Part shown: positions 5,634 through 5,899 of the stretch, piece after piece | Layout of the letters: each line of letters begins with the position of its first letter | Numbering within the stretch: position 1 is the first letter of the stretch | Source: Hyphomicrobiales bacterium | GTDB taxonomy: Bacteria; Pseudomonadota; Alphaproteobacteria; Rhizobiales; Rhizobiaceae | DNA length: 5,899 nucleotides | Assembly: GCA_015654965.1 (NCBI GenBank) | Contig: JAATGD010000320.1 | Span: forward strand, 1-5,899 | Direction of reading: 5' to 3' | Notes under the pieces: generated by a model | Told to the model about the DNA's origin: nothing | Databases searched by the model: none | Seen by the model: the letters and a program-made list of their open reading frames with translations, nothing else | Translations under genes and position numbers: made by a program

Positions 5634-5899
5634 TCAATCTACCAAGATGACCCGAATGTCGTTGATGTTCGTTAGTGTTGGTCCGGTCAGCAGTAGCGCG
5701 CCCAATTGCTCGAAAAAGGCTGTGGAATCGTTCCTATCTAAATAAGATATCGGATTGAGATTGAGTTTGCGCATAGCGGCAAATGTCGAGCTATCAATGA
5801 GCGCACCAGCCGGGTCGGTAGGCAAGCCAGCGCCCCCGTCAGATCCATCCGTATCTGCCGCAAGAATTGCGACGCCTTTGACATCCCGAAGTGCAGCCA
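5634..5899 (-). CDS. Glycerate 2-kinase (type 2, MOFRL domain), carboxy-terminal part
   Basis: The frame is open to the right edge of the window and gives the last 87 full residues of a glycerate kinase type 2 (often annotated hydroxypyruvate reductase, TtuD/GckA-like), a protein normally of about 420-440 residues. The carboxy-terminal MOFRL domain is clear: ADTDGSDGGAG near the edge, then PTDPAGALID, a YLDRNDSTAFFEQLG block, and TGPTLTNINDIRVILV just before the TGA. The enzyme phosphorylates D-glycerate to 2-phosphoglycerate with ATP in the cytoplasm. This is the last step when galactarate or glucarate is degraded through tartronate semialdehyde. The context of a uronate-oxidation module opposite makes this role plausible. 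Only the end of the gene is visible, so its start and promoter are outside the window. A TTG within the frame at 5825 is internal and not the true start. Confidence 0.9.
   Translation of the reverse strand, partial: AALRDVKGVAILAADTDGSDGGAGLPTDPAGALIDSSTFAAMRKLNLNPISYLDRNDSTAFFEQLGALLLTGPTLTNINDIRVILVD

Noticed and set aside
4082..5718. Repeated short word CTCGAAAA(A)G at 4082, 4111, 4306 and 5709
   Set aside because: The copies are irregularly spaced, and the last lies inside the glycerate kinase coding region. No longer shared sequence surrounds them. Chance or codon usage is a sufficient explanation.
1..5899. CRISPR arrays, tRNA or rRNA genes, complete insertion sequences
   Set aside because: No regularly spaced repeats, cloverleaf-like segments, rRNA motifs or transposase-like frames were seen on either strand by reading.

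Overview
The window holds two blocks of intact metabolic genes facing each other across about 0.9 to 1.1 kb of eroded DNA. The GC content (by eye 50-60%), the ferredoxin-NADP reductase relic and the closeness of the uronate dehydrogenase to characterised proteobacterial enzymes suggest a proteobacterium, most likely an alphaproteobacterium. That placement is inference, since no rRNA or marker gene is present.

Left block, + strand, 96-3436: three genes run head to tail, each with a good Shine-Dalgarno. They encode a seven-bladed beta-propeller lactonase (PF10282 type), an MFS transporter of the anion:cation symporter (hexuronate/aldarate) type, and an NAD-dependent uronate dehydrogenase (udh). 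Together they read as an oxidative hexuronate module. The transporter would bring in galacturonate or glucuronate, Udh would oxidise it to the aldarolactone, and the propeller lactonase would open the lactone to galactarate or glucarate. A perfect 11-bp inverted repeat with an AT-rich loop lies just ahead of the first ribosome binding site.

Middle, 3437-4295: no intact gene is visible. There is an amino-terminal stump of a thioredoxin-reductase-like ferredoxin-NADP reductase (minus strand). Behind it is a 113-codon minus-strand open frame with protein-like composition but no plausible start codon. A short plus-strand open stretch with one hydrophobic segment, also without a usable upstream start, is present too. 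This looks like a graveyard of truncated genes.

Right block, - strand, 4296-5899: the carboxy-terminal MOFRL end of a type 2 glycerate kinase enters from the right edge. It is followed after 19 bases by a complete formylglycine-generating enzyme (sulfatase activator) with both active-site cysteines. Overlapping the end of that gene is a small ORF with weak RelE/HigB-like character. Glycerate 2-kinase fits the lower part of aldarate catabolism (tartronate semialdehyde to glycerate to 2-phosphoglycerate), so the two blocks may serve one sugar-acid programme. The formylglycine-generating enzyme implies a sulfatase outside this window, and so possibly growth on sulfated, uronate-containing polysaccharides. 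That last link is inference.
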